From Nocardia mangyaensis (GTDB lineage: Bacteria > Actinomycetota > Actinomycetes > Mycobacteriales > Mycobacteriaceae): DNA of 64,000 bases. Where the stretch lies: positions 3,968,001-4,032,000 of the forward strand of contig NZ_CP018082.1 of assembly GCF_001886715.1 (NCBI RefSeq). The letters run 5' to 3'. The notes under the pieces were generated by a model that did not search any database, was not told the DNA's origin, and saw only the letters and a program-made list of their open reading frames with translations. The translations under genes and the position numbers were made by a program. Positions 8,287-16,241 of this stretch are shown piece after piece. Positions within the stretch are counted from its first letter, which is position 1, and every line of letters starts with the position of its first letter.

Positions 8287-9213
8287 CTACGTCCAGTCGA
8301 TGACCGCGCGAACACAGTCGGCGGGGGCTTCCAACGGCGGCGCGTGTCCCACCCCGTGCAGGACCACCAGGCGCCAGTCGGGCCGCCGATCCGCCCAGTG
8401 CTCGATCGACGCGCGCGCGACAAGGCGATCCTCATCGCCCCGAACCAGCAGAGTCGGTGCCGTGACTCGACCTATCGCGTCGAGGACGAGTCCTCGACGG
8501 ACCAGCATCAGCGACATCACCGAGGCATACACCGTGACCGCGCGAACCGAGCGCTTCGGCTCGACCGCCGACATCTCCTCGCGCAGGAGACCGGCGATTT
8601 CGGGCGACATCCTCGTCCCCGAAATCATTGCGGGATCGCCCTGCCCCCGCAGCTGCGCAGCAAGGATGCACCGCCACGACACGCGAAGCAGCGCACGGGC
8701 GACCGGCGCGATGATGGTCAACCCCACCCTGCCGATGACTCGACAGGTGCGCGCCTCGCCGGCGCTCAGCGGGGGTGGCAGCGCCGGCGCCACCAGCACG
8801 AGCCGGTCGACTCGTTCGGGTGCCCGGTCGGCGAACAGCAACGCGATCATCGCACCTGCCGACCAGCCGTGTACCGTGACCCGGCCCAACGCGAGCGCGT
8901 CGAGGAAATCGTTCAGGAACAGCACGTTGGCTTCGATGCTCGCCGCGTGCCGGTTCGGTAGCGCGGTGTGCCCGGCGATCGTGCCGGGCAGGTCGACGGC
9001 GATCGCGTGCGCGTGTGGTGCCAGTTCCGCGAGTACGTCGAGCCAGTTCGAGGCACTGTTGGCCGGGTTGGCAACGAGCAGCTGAACCGGCACATCCGGG
9101 GAACGCGGCAGACCTGCGACAAGGTAGTGCACCGCTGTGCCGCGTACATCGACTGTCTCGCTGCGGATTCCGGTCCACCGCGTGGCGCGCTCGCCCCAGT
9201 CGGCGTACTGCAT
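8287..9213 (-). CDS. alpha/beta-fold hydrolase
   Basis: Cytoplasmic alpha/beta hydrolase of 308 residues without a signal peptide. The nucleophile elbow is HGWSAGAM, the probable acid is in RGDEDRLV and the catalytic His in HGVGHAPPLE near the C-terminus, so the triad is complete. A variable cap domain of about 90 residues lies between the nucleophile and acid strands. It is a lone gene; the reaction (ester, lactone or C-C hydrolysis) cannot be specified. Confidence 0.85.
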   Translation of the reverse strand: MQYADWGERATRWTGIRSETVDVRGTAVHYLVAGLPRSPDVPVQLLVANPANSASNWLDVLAELAPHAHAIAVDLPGTIAGHTALPNRHAASIEANVLFLNDFLDALALGRVTVHGWSAGAMIALLFADRAPERVDRLVLVAPALPPPLSAGEARTCRVIGRVGLTIIAPVARALLRVSWRCILAAQLRGQGDPAMISGTRMSPEIAGLLREEMSAVEPKRSVRAVTVYASVMSLMLVRRGLVLDAIGRVTAPTLLVRGDEDRLVARASIEHWADRRPDWRLVVLHGVGHAPPLEAPADCVRAVIDWT

Positions 9214-9366
9214 TCCCCCAGGTTACGCCCACCCGCAGCAGTGGGCGCCCACTCTCACCGCTACGCCGGGCCGAACGCAGGGAGTCCTACGGCCGCGAGG
9301 AAGCGGTCGAAGGTGGGTGGGCGGCGCGGTCTGCGGTCCGGCCGCCCACCCGTTGATGAACGTACC

Positions 9367-9390
9367 AATATTGTTGCCCTACAACATATT
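9367..9390. promoter_or_regulatory. AT-rich dyad upstream of the hydrolase
   Basis: AATATTGTTG at 9367-9376 is followed by CCCTA and CAACATATT at 9382-9390, an imperfect inverted repeat with one bulged base. It stands out in a GC-rich intergenic region about 155 bp upstream of the hydrolase start (9213) and just after the end of the membrane-protein gene. It could be an operator for the hydrolase; there is no T-run to support a terminator. Confidence 0.35.
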
Positions 9391-9411
9391 CGGGGCAGTG
9401 AGGGATACGTC

Positions 9412-10038
9412 TCACACCGGTCGATGGCGAACGTCGGGCTTACGGAGAGGTTCGCTGGTTCGGGAGTCTGGAGCCGGGGCGACCACTCGGTCATCGACGA
9501 CGGCACCCCGATCCGATACGACCGTGGCTTCGCGGCGGGCGAAGGCGATATCACGCTCGGTGCGGACCGACAACCGGCCCAGGGACGTCGCGGCGAAGAA
9601 GAGGATCAGCGCGCCGAGACCGTAGAAGAACGTGAGGTGCAGCAACGCGCGTTTCAGGTCGGAGGTGGCGACCGGCTCGCCGATACTGCCGAGACGGAGA
9701 AGATCGGCCAGGAACGGGCCGATCACGAACCACACTCCCGCGGCGACCGAGAGCCAGCCGCCGAAACTCGCGACAAGGCGGTTCCTGCTCATCAGCATGA
9801 GCAGACCGCCGATGATCGCGACGACGCCGGGTAGTACCTGCAACCAACCGCGGGCCGACGTCCACGCCCACGGGTCGTCCGGGGTGAAGGCGAAGGTGAA
9901 ATACGGCCCGATGAAGGGGATGAGGGCACCCCAGGCGCCGAGGAGCAGCACCGCGAGGCCGCCCAGAGCACCCCGGCTGCGCGGAATCCGCAGCCGCCCC
10001 ACCTTCTCGGTCGAGACATTCTCCTCGACGTTGGTCAT
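9412..10038 (-). CDS. four-TM integral membrane protein
   Basis: Membrane protein of 208 residues with four hydrophobic segments (LAVLLLGAWGALIPFIGPYF, VLPGVVAIIGGLLML, WLSVAAGVWFVIGPFL, FFYGLGALILFFAA), a soluble N-terminus and a charged C-terminal tail. The start MTNVEEN at 10038 is chosen because GGAGG sits 4 nt upstream. The aromatic segments are reminiscent of small actinobacterial membrane proteins of unknown function; I cannot name a role. Confidence 0.75.
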   Translation of the reverse strand: MTNVEENVSTEKVGRLRIPRSRGALGGLAVLLLGAWGALIPFIGPYFTFAFTPDDPWAWTSARGWLQVLPGVVAIIGGLLMLMSRNRLVASFGGWLSVAAGVWFVIGPFLADLLRLGSIGEPVATSDLKRALLHLTFFYGLGALILFFAATSLGRLSVRTERDIAFARREATVVSDRGAVVDDRVVAPAPDSRTSEPLRKPDVRHRPV

Positions 10039-10222
10039 GACGCCTCCGTTCATCGACAACAGATGTGCGTCGCGATTACCCCGTAAAACCCCGGATACGC
10101 ACCCGCGATGCGCCCAGATCAGCGGCGGGTCACGGCGCGCCGAGGGCCGAGATCGCGCCTCGAGCCCGGCGCTGCGTCATGATCCACCGGGATGATGGTG
10201 CGATGGTCGAGAGGATGAGCAC

Positions 10223-10918
10223 ATGCGCGGGTTGCTGATACTGATCGTGGTGCTGGCGATCGCGCTCGTCGTTGGCGATCGGGTCGCGGTGGTGCTGGCG
10301 CAGAACGAGATCGCCCGCGCGATCGCCACCGAATACGAGCTCCCCGACCCACCGAGCGTCACGATCGGCGGCTTCCCGTTCCTGACCCAGGCGGTGGCGG
10401 GCAGCTATCACACCATCGATGTCGGGGTCGGTGACTGGACCGGTCAGGACACCACCGTCAACGACCTCGCGGTCAGGCTCAGCGATGTCTCCGCGCCGCT
10501 GGCCGCTGTGATCGACAAGCGGACCTCGAGCCTCGTCGCTGCCACCGCGACGGCGACGGCGGTGGTTCCCTACGACACCGTCGAGAATTTCGCACCCTCG
10601 GGGGTCGAGTCGATCGCCGACAGCCCCGACGGGCTGCGGGTCACCGGCACCTTCTCGATACAGGGCATCCCGGTCCCCGCGACCGTCTTCGTCACCGTCG
10701 CACCGACCGAGGACGGCATCGAGGTCACCCCGGTCTCGGCACAGCCCGCGATCGGCGGACCGACGATCCCCCTGGCCATGCTGCGCCAGACCCTCACCTT
10801 CGTCGTGCCACTCCAGCAGTTGCCGCTCGGTGCCCGGTTGACCGAGATCCAGCCGGGCGCCGACGGACTGCACGTGACCGCCGTGGCCACCGAGGTCTCC
10901 CTGTCCGATCTCCCGTGA
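10223..10918 (+). CDS. LmeA-like phospholipid-binding protein (DUF2993)
   Basis: Exported or membrane-anchored protein of 231 residues. The N-terminus MRGLLILIVVLAIALVVGDR is a signal or anchor segment, and the mature part has the DUF2993 pattern (IARAIATEYELPDPPSVTIG, GFPFLTQAVAGSY). The family includes mycobacterial LmeA, a periplasmic phospholipid-binding protein linked to mannan elongation in lipomannan synthesis. Family membership is clear; the same role here is inference. It is convergent with the end of the Asp23 operon, leaving only 7 nt between stop codons. Confidence 0.8.
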   Translation: MRGLLILIVVLAIALVVGDRVAVVLAQNEIARAIATEYELPDPPSVTIGGFPFLTQAVAGSYHTIDVGVGDWTGQDTTVNDLAVRLSDVSAPLAAVIDKRTSSLVAATATATAVVPYDTVENFAPSGVESIADSPDGLRVTGTFSIQGIPVPATVFVTVAPTEDGIEVTPVSAQPAIGGPTIPLAMLRQTLTFVVPLQQLPLGARLTEIQPGADGLHVTAVATEVSLSDLP

Positions 10919-10925
10919 GCCGCGG

Positions 10926-11498
10926 TCAGCGGGTGCGCTGGGTCCGGCCGCGATCCGCGATGCGGAACTCGACCGTGACGGGGATGGCGCTGAGCTCGAG
11001 CGCTGTGCGCAGTCGCGGCACGGCGTGCTCGAGGATCCGCTGACGCAGCGCGGGCAGATCGGCGGCGGGATCGGTATCGACCAGCAGATGGAGGTCGGGC
11101 GCGAGCGCGCTGCCCGCCAGACGTGCTGTCGCGGAACGGACTCCGTCGTAGGTCTCGATGTCGGCAGCTACGGCGTCGGCGGCGGGACCGGAGCCGAGGA
11201 GGGTCCGACCCTGCTCCCCCGCGGCACCGATCTCCCACACCGTGGATTTGGGCAGCCGGGCGAACTGGGCGGCCAGCCAGCGCAGGGCGAGTAGCGCGAG
11301 GATCACCCCGCCGACGATCACCAGGTAGAAGATCCACCGCGGCGGTTCCTCGGTGCCCGCGACCAGCGGTGCGTCGGACGCGCGGCGGAAGGCGCCGAAA
11401 TGCGCGGCGATCAACAGACCGCCCGCGGCGGCGAACACGATCCCGAACAGTCCGAGCACGCTGCGGTTCAGCCGAGCGGGCCGGTTGGCGCTGGTCAT
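10926..11498 (-). CDS. AmaP-like alkaline-shock membrane anchor
   Basis: Protein of 190 residues with two N-terminal membrane helices (VLGLFGIVFAAAGGLLIAA and WIFYLVIVGGVILALLAL) and a cytoplasmic Asp23-like tail (LHLLVDTDPAADLPALRQRI). This is the layout of AmaP, which anchors Asp23 to the membrane in Staphylococcus. It is the last gene of the operon and overlaps the DUF6286 gene by 4 nt. Its probable job is to tether the Asp23/Gls24 paralogues encoded upstream to the inner face of the membrane. Confidence 0.78.
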   Translation of the reverse strand: MTSANRPARLNRSVLGLFGIVFAAAGGLLIAAHFGAFRRASDAPLVAGTEEPPRWIFYLVIVGGVILALLALRWLAAQFARLPKSTVWEIGAAGEQGRTLLGSGPAADAVAADIETYDGVRSATARLAGSALAPDLHLLVDTDPAADLPALRQRILEHAVPRLRTALELSAIPVTVEFRIADRGRTQRTR

Positions 11499-12031
11499 CG
11501 CGGACCCCCGTGCCCGATCGTGCGGACGCTGGTGCGCAAGAGCGGAACATCGGCCGGTTTGATGTGATCCAGCCGTTCGGCGACAGCGAGGCGCACCTCG
11601 CCCGCGGCCTGTTCGGCCGTGTGGTGGGTATGCCCCGAGACATGGATCTTGTTGCGGCGCAATTTCACCCGGGTCTTGTCGAGTCCGTCGACACCGACCG
11701 TCGCGTCGGCGAGCGCATGGCGCAGGCTGCGGCGGGTGATCCCCGCGTCCATCCCGTCACCGGCCTCCAGAGCGAGCACGACCGGTTTGCCGGGCAGCGC
11801 CGCCACCGCCAGCAGGGCGAGGCCGAGCACGGCGACGGCGATCCCGACCCCCAGTACCCACCCACTCCCCCACGATGTGTCGTGCAGCCGGGTGGCGAGG
11901 CTGTCATAGGAGATCCACTCCCGCGTCCCGGTGAGACGCTGGACCAGCGACACCACCACGAGCACGGCGGCGGCGAACAACAGCACCGCGACGACGACCG
12001 CCGGGACGACCCGGCGCGGACGGCGTGTCAT
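11495..12031 (-). CDS. DUF6286 membrane protein
   Basis: Protein of 178 residues: a basic head (MTRRPRRV), two membrane helices around residues 10-30 and 60-82, and a soluble C-terminal domain (DATVGVDGLDKTRVKLRRNK, AAGEVRLAVAERLDHI) that again resembles an Asp23-type alpha/beta fold. The start at 12031 overlaps the upstream stop (ATGA). This companion of AmaP is common in actinobacterial Asp23 clusters; its function is unknown. Confidence 0.75.
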   Translation of the reverse strand: MTRRPRRVVPAVVVAVLLFAAAVLVVVSLVQRLTGTREWISYDSLATRLHDTSWGSGWVLGVGIAVAVLGLALLAVAALPGKPVVLALEAGDGMDAGITRRSLRHALADATVGVDGLDKTRVKLRRNKIHVSGHTHHTAEQAAGEVRLAVAERLDHIKPADVPLLRTSVRTIGHGGPR

Positions 12032-12345
12032 CGCACTCTCCTCTCGGACGGTTCCGGCACCAGCGCCGAGACCTCGATGTCGACCCGTGGCACGGTGAGG
12101 CCGGTCAGCTCCTCGGTCCGGGCGATCAGATGCGCCCGGCACTCGTCGGTGACGCGCCCGACCGGCAGTGGGTAGCGGACAGGGAGCCGGACGCGCAGGG
12201 TCGCGCCGGTCCCGACGACCTGCGCGCTCACCCGCACCTCCGGCTCGACCCCGGCCACCTCGGCGGCGGCCCGCTCGGCGATGCGGCGCACCGCGCGCTC
12301 GCCGACCGTGGTGGTGCCGGGCAGCCGGGCGGCGGCACTGGTCAC
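12028..12345 (-). CDS. Asp23/Gls24 family protein (105 aa)
   Basis: Short Asp23/Gls24 domain: TTVGERAVRRIAERAAAEV is the typical first helix, then the VRLPVRYPLPV strand and a final helix-strand (ELTGLTVPRVDIEV). It is truncated at the N-terminus compared with the 154-residue paralogue, but within the range seen for actinobacterial members. It overlaps both neighbours by 4 nt, so translation is coupled. Confidence 0.8.
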   Translation of the reverse strand: MTSAAARLPGTTTVGERAVRRIAERAAAEVAGVEPEVRVSAQVVGTGATLRVRLPVRYPLPVGRVTDECRAHLIARTEELTGLTVPRVDIEVSALVPEPSERRVR

Positions 12346-12530
12346 CGCCTGCCCCGATCCTGCGCCGAGCGCAACAGCCCGGACAGGTCGACCTCGCCGT
12401 CGAGCCAGCGCCCGATCAGCAGACCGAGGCCACCGAAGATCAGCACGACGGCGAACGCGCCCAGTCCGCCGAAAGCCGCGGCGAATCCGAGGGACAGACC
12501 CATGACGAGACAGATCGTGGTGGCGTTCAT
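12342..12530 (-). CDS. small two-helix membrane protein (DUF2273-like position)
   Basis: Sixty-two residues starting at the ATG at 12530. One or two hydrophobic segments (ATTICLVMGLSLGFAAAFGG and FAVVLIFGGLGLLIGRWL) are followed by a charged tail. In Firmicutes asp23 operons a small DUF2273 membrane protein occupies the same position between Asp23 and AmaP; by context this is its counterpart, though the sequence is too short for me to assign it. Its start is 2 nt from the stop of the Gls24 gene and its end overlaps the next gene by 4 nt. Confidence 0.7.
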   Translation of the reverse strand: MNATTICLVMGLSLGFAAAFGGLGAFAVVLIFGGLGLLIGRWLDGEVDLSGLLRSAQDRGRR

Positions 12531-12531
12531 G

Positions 12532-12996
12532 TCACTGCACCCGGTCGCGGTTCGGTGCCTGCTGGTCGTCGGTGTCGTCTTCGATGAAGACGTCGTTGAC
12601 ATTGATGTTGACCTCGACGACCTCGAGCCCGGTCATCTGCTCGATGGCCGTGATCACGTTGCGGCGCACCGCGATCGCGAGTTCCGCGATGGCCACCCCG
12701 TATTCGACGACGATTTCGAGGTCGACCGCGGCCTGCGTCTCGCCCACCTCGACCGAGACACCCTGACCGATGCTCGAGGACGCGCCCGGAATGCGGTCAC
12801 GCAGGGCGCCGATCGCGCGGGTGGTGCCGCCGCCGAGATCGTGCACGCCGCGCACTTCCCGTGCGGCCAGGCCCGCGACCTTCTGCACCACGGTGTCGGC
12901 GATGGTGGTGGTGCCCTGATCGGTCACCAGGGCACTGGTACGGCCGTTGCCCGGCTTCTCCGCGGCCTTGGTGTTCTCGGTGGTCGTGCTGGCCAT
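12532..12996 (-). CDS. Asp23/Gls24 family envelope stress protein (main paralogue)
   Basis: Full Asp23/Gls24 domain, 154 residues: a charged flexible head, then TTTIADTVVQKVAGLAAREV, a strand pair with VDLEIVVEYGVAI, and a terminal VVEVNINVNDVFIED with an acidic tail. The strong ribosome binding site (GGAGG before the ATG at 12996) and the roughly 70-nt gap from the upstream gene suggest it may be translated, and perhaps transcribed, independently of the others. It is probably the abundant member that lines the membrane through AmaP. Confidence 0.85.
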   Translation of the reverse strand: MASTTTENTKAAEKPGNGRTSALVTDQGTTTIADTVVQKVAGLAAREVRGVHDLGGGTTRAIGALRDRIPGASSSIGQGVSVEVGETQAAVDLEIVVEYGVAIAELAIAVRRNVITAIEQMTGLEVVEVNINVNDVFIEDDTDDQQAPNRDRVQ

Positions 12997-13069
12997 GATT
13001 CCTCCCGATTGTGTTGTGTTCCAAGGGTTGACGAACTCTCAGGGGTAGGACACCGTGCTTCGCGGATCG

Positions 13070-13402
13070 TCACGGTCCGGGCGAGTGATCTGGATCTCTT
13101 TCCTCGAACACGTCGACGTGCAGGTCGACGACGTGCACCCGCAGTGCCGACTCGGCCCACCGGGTCCCGGCGAGCACCGGGCGCACCGCCGCGTCCAGTT
13201 TCTCCAGCAGGGGCGGCAGCGGCAGGGTGGTCGCGACCACGCGGATCTCCACCACCGCCTCGCCGAAGTCGACCGCGGCGCTGCCCGCGTTCCATGGCAG
13301 CCAGCGGCTGTTCTGCAGACCCATCGGCACCGCGGGATGCGCGCCGTCGATGGCGTCGATCGCCGCGATGATCCGATCGGTCAGGTCGTCATCGATGCTC
13401 AT
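13070..13402 (-). CDS. hypothetical protein of the Asp23 operon (110 aa)
   Basis: From the ATG at 13402 (MSIDDDLTDRIIAAIDAIDG) the protein has a helical head, a VVEIRVVATTLPLPPLLEKL middle and a final strand LRVHVVDLHVDVF. The alternation of helices and strands matches a degenerate Asp23-like fold without the classical signature. The start overlaps the stop of the 125-residue gene (ATGA). The longer open frame upstream of 13402 is shadow sequence. Confidence 0.7.
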   Translation of the reverse strand: MSIDDDLTDRIIAAIDAIDGAHPAVPMGLQNSRWLPWNAGSAAVDFGEAVVEIRVVATTLPLPPLLEKLDAAVRPVLAGTRWAESALRVHVVDLHVDVFEERDPDHSPGP

Positions 13403-13776
13403 GGCGGCCCCGGTTCGATGTGCAGGACGCACACCCGCACCGAGTCGACCTCGGCACTGGTGGATTCGGTGACCGCGACCGACACCGCCTGCTGCACGGC
13501 CCGGCCCACTTCGACGACATTGCTCGACGCCGTCAGCGCGAGGTCGATCTGGATGTCGAGCAGACCGCCCGCGCGCCGCACCCGGACACCGGCCGAGGCG
13601 GCCGGTTCCTGGCCGATCCACAGCTGGCGGCCGGAACGGGCGAGGTGGCCGACCAGTCCCAGCACACCCGGTTCGAGGCGGGCGACGCCCGGCACCAGCG
13701 CGGCCGCCCTGGCGGCCACACTCGCGATCACGGCATCCCCGACGACCAGCTCGGTCTCGGGGACAGTGCCGGTCAC
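13399..13776 (-). CDS. Asp23-like protein (125 aa)
   Basis: Divergent Asp23/Gls24-type protein. It has an AVIASVAARAAALVPGVARL helix, an LLDIQIDLALTASSNV strand pair, an AVQQAVSVAVTESTSAEV helix and a final strand DSVRVCVLHIE. It is a third soluble Asp23-type subunit in the operon. The start overlaps the zinc-finger gene by 4 nt and its stop overlaps the next start. Confidence 0.75.
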   Translation of the reverse strand: MTGTVPETELVVGDAVIASVAARAAALVPGVARLEPGVLGLVGHLARSGRQLWIGQEPAASAGVRVRRAGGLLDIQIDLALTASSNVVEVGRAVQQAVSVAVTESTSAEVDSVRVCVLHIEPGPP

Positions 13777-14348
13777 CGGTCCGCCTCGAAGAGGTCGACC
13801 ACCGTGACGTCGAGCCTGCCGAGGGTCACCCCGACGCGGGCGGTGGCCGCGGCACGCGCCCGTTCCCGCACGGCCGCGACCAGGGTGTCGATCGAGTGCG
13901 CGTCACTGCGCACGGCAATGGTCATGTCGACTGCGATCACCTGGTCGCCCTCGGGGCCGGGTTCGCTGCTGCGGACTCGGCAGCTCCTGGCGCGCACGCC
14001 GTCGACGGTGTCGGCGGCGAAGCGCAGCACGACGGCCACGGCCTGTTCACTGACCTGGATCGCACCGGGGTGCGGGGTGTCGAGGGTGAAAGTGTTGCCG
14101 CGGCGCACGTCGGCGCGCACGGCGGACATGATCCGGCCGAACAGATCGGGGGGTGGTGGGTCGGGCTCATCGATGAGTTCACGGGTGGCGGTGCGCAGCG
14201 TCAGCAGGCTTTCCCTGGCCGCGGCGCAGTGCGGGCACGATGCTTCGTGCCGGTCGACATCCGGGTCGTCGAGTCGCTCCCACACCTGTTCCAGCCCGCG
14301 TCCGCACGGGAGCAGGTAGTCGTTGTCGGTGCTGTGGGTCACCGCCAT
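13773..14348 (-). CDS. anti-sigma-type zinc finger fused to an Asp23-like domain
   Basis: Protein of 191 residues. The N-terminus has an HEASCPHC motif near residue 34, the core of a zf-HC2 anti-sigma zinc finger. A proline-rich linker (EPDPPPPDLFG) follows, then an Asp23-like domain (IQVSEQAVAVVLRFAADTV through RLDVTVVDLFE). There is no membrane segment. It overlaps the sigma gene by 10 nt. The context and finger suggest a cytoplasmic anti-sigma factor whose release could be linked to the envelope-bound Asp23 proteins; this is inference. Confidence 0.75.
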   Translation of the reverse strand: MAVTHSTDNDYLLPCGRGLEQVWERLDDPDVDRHEASCPHCAAARESLLTLRTATRELIDEPDPPPPDLFGRIMSAVRADVRRGNTFTLDTPHPGAIQVSEQAVAVVLRFAADTVDGVRARSCRVRSSEPGPEGDQVIAVDMTIAVRSDAHSIDTLVAAVRERARAAATARVGVTLGRLDVTVVDLFEADR

Positions 14349-14905
14349 GGCTTCATCACCTCTGCCAGTTGGGCTCGGGCGCGCGCGATCCGCCCGCGCA
14401 CCGCTGTGCTGTTGGCGCCGACGATCTCGGCGATCTCGTCATAGGACCGGCCGTGCACTTCCCGCAGCAGCCAGCACGCGCGCTGTTCGGGTGTCAGCTG
14501 CTGGAGTGCGTCGGTGAGCGCGGCCATCTGGCTGCTCACCTCGGTCGCGTGCTCGGGCCGGGTGTCGGTACGGGTCGAGGCCGTCGTATCGGGGTCCACG
14601 TCGGCGGGGACCCGTCGTGCGCGCAGGACATTAAGACACCGGTTGGTCGTCATCCGGTACAGCCAGCCGGCAAAGGCGGCGTCGTCGTTGAGATGGGTGA
14701 TGGTGCGCCAAGCCTTGAGGAAGACCTCTTGGGTCACATCCTCGGCCTCGGCGCGATCGGCCAGCATCCTGGCGGCCAGCCGGAACATCGGTCCTTGGTA
14801 GCGCAGCACCAGCTGCTCATATGCCCGGACATCGCCGTCACGCGCCCGACCGGCCAGGGTCGCGTCGTCCAGCGCTGCCTCGGGTGCGGGCGACGTCGTG
14901 GTCAC
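14339..14905 (-). CDS. ECF-type RNA polymerase sigma factor
   Basis: Sigma-70 family protein of 188 residues. Region 2 contains DVTQEVFLKAWR and YRMTTNRCLNVLR; region 4 contains LTPEQRACWLLREVHGRSYDEI and VRGRIARARAQL. The length is normal for an ECF sigma factor. A GTG start at 14905 follows a strong AGGAGG box. It heads the nine-gene Asp23 operon and is followed directly by the zinc-finger protein that probably controls it. The roughly 260 bp upstream up to 15164 hold no gene and presumably its promoter. Confidence 0.9.
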   Translation of the reverse strand: MTTTSPAPEAALDDATLAGRARDGDVRAYEQLVLRYQGPMFRLAARMLADRAEAEDVTQEVFLKAWRTITHLNDDAAFAGWLYRMTTNRCLNVLRARRVPADVDPDTTASTRTDTRPEHATEVSSQMAALTDALQQLTPEQRACWLLREVHGRSYDEIAEIVGANSTAVRGRIARARAQLAEVMKPWR

Positions 14906-15164
14906 ACCAGCACCTCCTCCGCTGCTCCTAGATGGACACCGATGCGCAGGAATTCGTCACGGCAAAGTATCAGTGATCGTCGTCTCATTCCCGCGTCCGC
15001 GATTCCGGGGGTGTCGGCACGGCGCGTCATCCGAGGATCACACGCACCTGCATTGCGCGGACGGGAATCCGGGTGCCGGATCGATCGCGACGAGTTTCAC
15101 TCCTTTTGTTCGCATGCCACCTGCTGCGACGGCGTCGAGAACCAGGCGCCGCGGCCGCGTGGCG

Positions 15165-16055
15165 TCAGCGTAGTCCCGGAATCACCGTCGCTGCGGCGAC
15201 GACGGCCGACAGGCAGCGGTCCCGCTCGCCCCGAGTCACGGCCGCGTGCATCGGGCCGACGATGAGTTCGGCGAGCGGCACCCCGCCGGTGCCGAGAACC
15301 GGGGCGGAAACATAGCTGATCGGCAAGGCCGCCTCGGTGTCGAGCTCGCTCGGACGGTAGGCCGCGCCGCTGATCTCCCCGAGCAGGGCGAGCACCCGCT
15401 CGCGCAGCCCGCGACTCACCGGGTCGTGAGCCAGATATTCGACGATATCGGCGAGCACGTCCAACGTGGCGACACTGCGCGAATCAACACCCCACACGGC
15501 GACACCGAAAACATGGACATCGGCGAGTAGCTGCTCATACTTCCGCCGATCCGCCGGATCGGCCGCCATCAGCCATGCCCGCCGCGTCGCTTCATCCGCA
15601 TGCGCGATCACGGTGGCGGCGGCGGGGGGAATGAGGGGCAACCGGGTTCCGACGGAGATCCCCGCCGGAACCCGGCCACGGTTCTCGACGACGTCGGTGA
15701 ATCGAATCTCCGCGCCGTCGAGGACGATCATCGCGACACCGCAATCCACTTCTTGCGCGAGCCCTTGCAGGACGGTGCGCAGCGACGGGTCACCACCGAG
15801 TTTGCCTCGCTCGCGCTCCGCTGTTCGCAGGAAGGCCGGACCCAGCTCGTAGGTCAGATCACCGCGCCGACTGACCCATGCACGTGCCCGCAGAGCCGAG
15901 AGCACATTGCCCACGGTCGACCGACTCAAATCGAGATGATCGGCGATCTGGGCCGCGGTCTGCGGTTCGTCCGCGTCGGCGAGCAGTTCCAGCACCGACA
16001 CGACGCGTTGCGTCGGGGGCGAAGCATCGACGGACTCCGCCCTGTCCGAGGACAC
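15165..16055 (-). CDS. IclR-type transcriptional regulator
   Basis: Regulator of 296 residues. An N-terminal winged helix (VVSVLELLADADEPQTAAQI, DHLDLSRSTVGNVLSAL) is followed by an IclR-like effector domain (GVAMIVLDGAEIRFTDVV, GTRLPLIPPAAATVIAH, PVLGTGGVPLAELIV). It is transcribed away from the lipase gene on its right; paired ACTATTCG repeats lie just upstream. The target is not evident; the adjacent secreted lipase is a candidate. Confidence 0.85.
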   Translation of the reverse strand: MSSDRAESVDASPPTQRVVSVLELLADADEPQTAAQIADHLDLSRSTVGNVLSALRARAWVSRRGDLTYELGPAFLRTAERERGKLGGDPSLRTVLQGLAQEVDCGVAMIVLDGAEIRFTDVVENRGRVPAGISVGTRLPLIPPAAATVIAHADEATRRAWLMAADPADRRKYEQLLADVHVFGVAVWGVDSRSVATLDVLADIVEYLAHDPVSRGLRERVLALLGEISGAAYRPSELDTEAALPISYVSAPVLGTGGVPLAELIVGPMHAAVTRGERDRCLSAVVAAATVIPGLR

Positions 16056-16084
16056 CAGGCCTCCCGCCGGTCCGAGGTGAAATG

Positions 16085-16117
16085 ACTATTCGCACTATAA
16101 GGCACAACTATTCGAAT
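16085..16117. promoter_or_regulatory. direct repeats upstream of the IclR gene
   Basis: ACTATTCG occurs at 16085-16092 and again at 16107-16114, exactly 22 bp (two helical turns) apart, and the second copy is part of the palindrome ATTCGAAT (16110-16117). An AT-rich CACTATAAGG lies between them. The position 30-60 bp upstream of the IclR start fits an autoregulatory operator overlapping the promoter. Confidence 0.4.
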
Positions 16118-16241
16118 CATCGTCCCGATGAATGCGATCTCGTGCAGCAGGCCAGAGCTCTGCACGATGGCGCTCGTGTCGATCGCCGTGGCAGTGCCGC
16201 TCCTTCTGTATCGCGATGAGCTACGGCGAGAGCGCGGCGCC

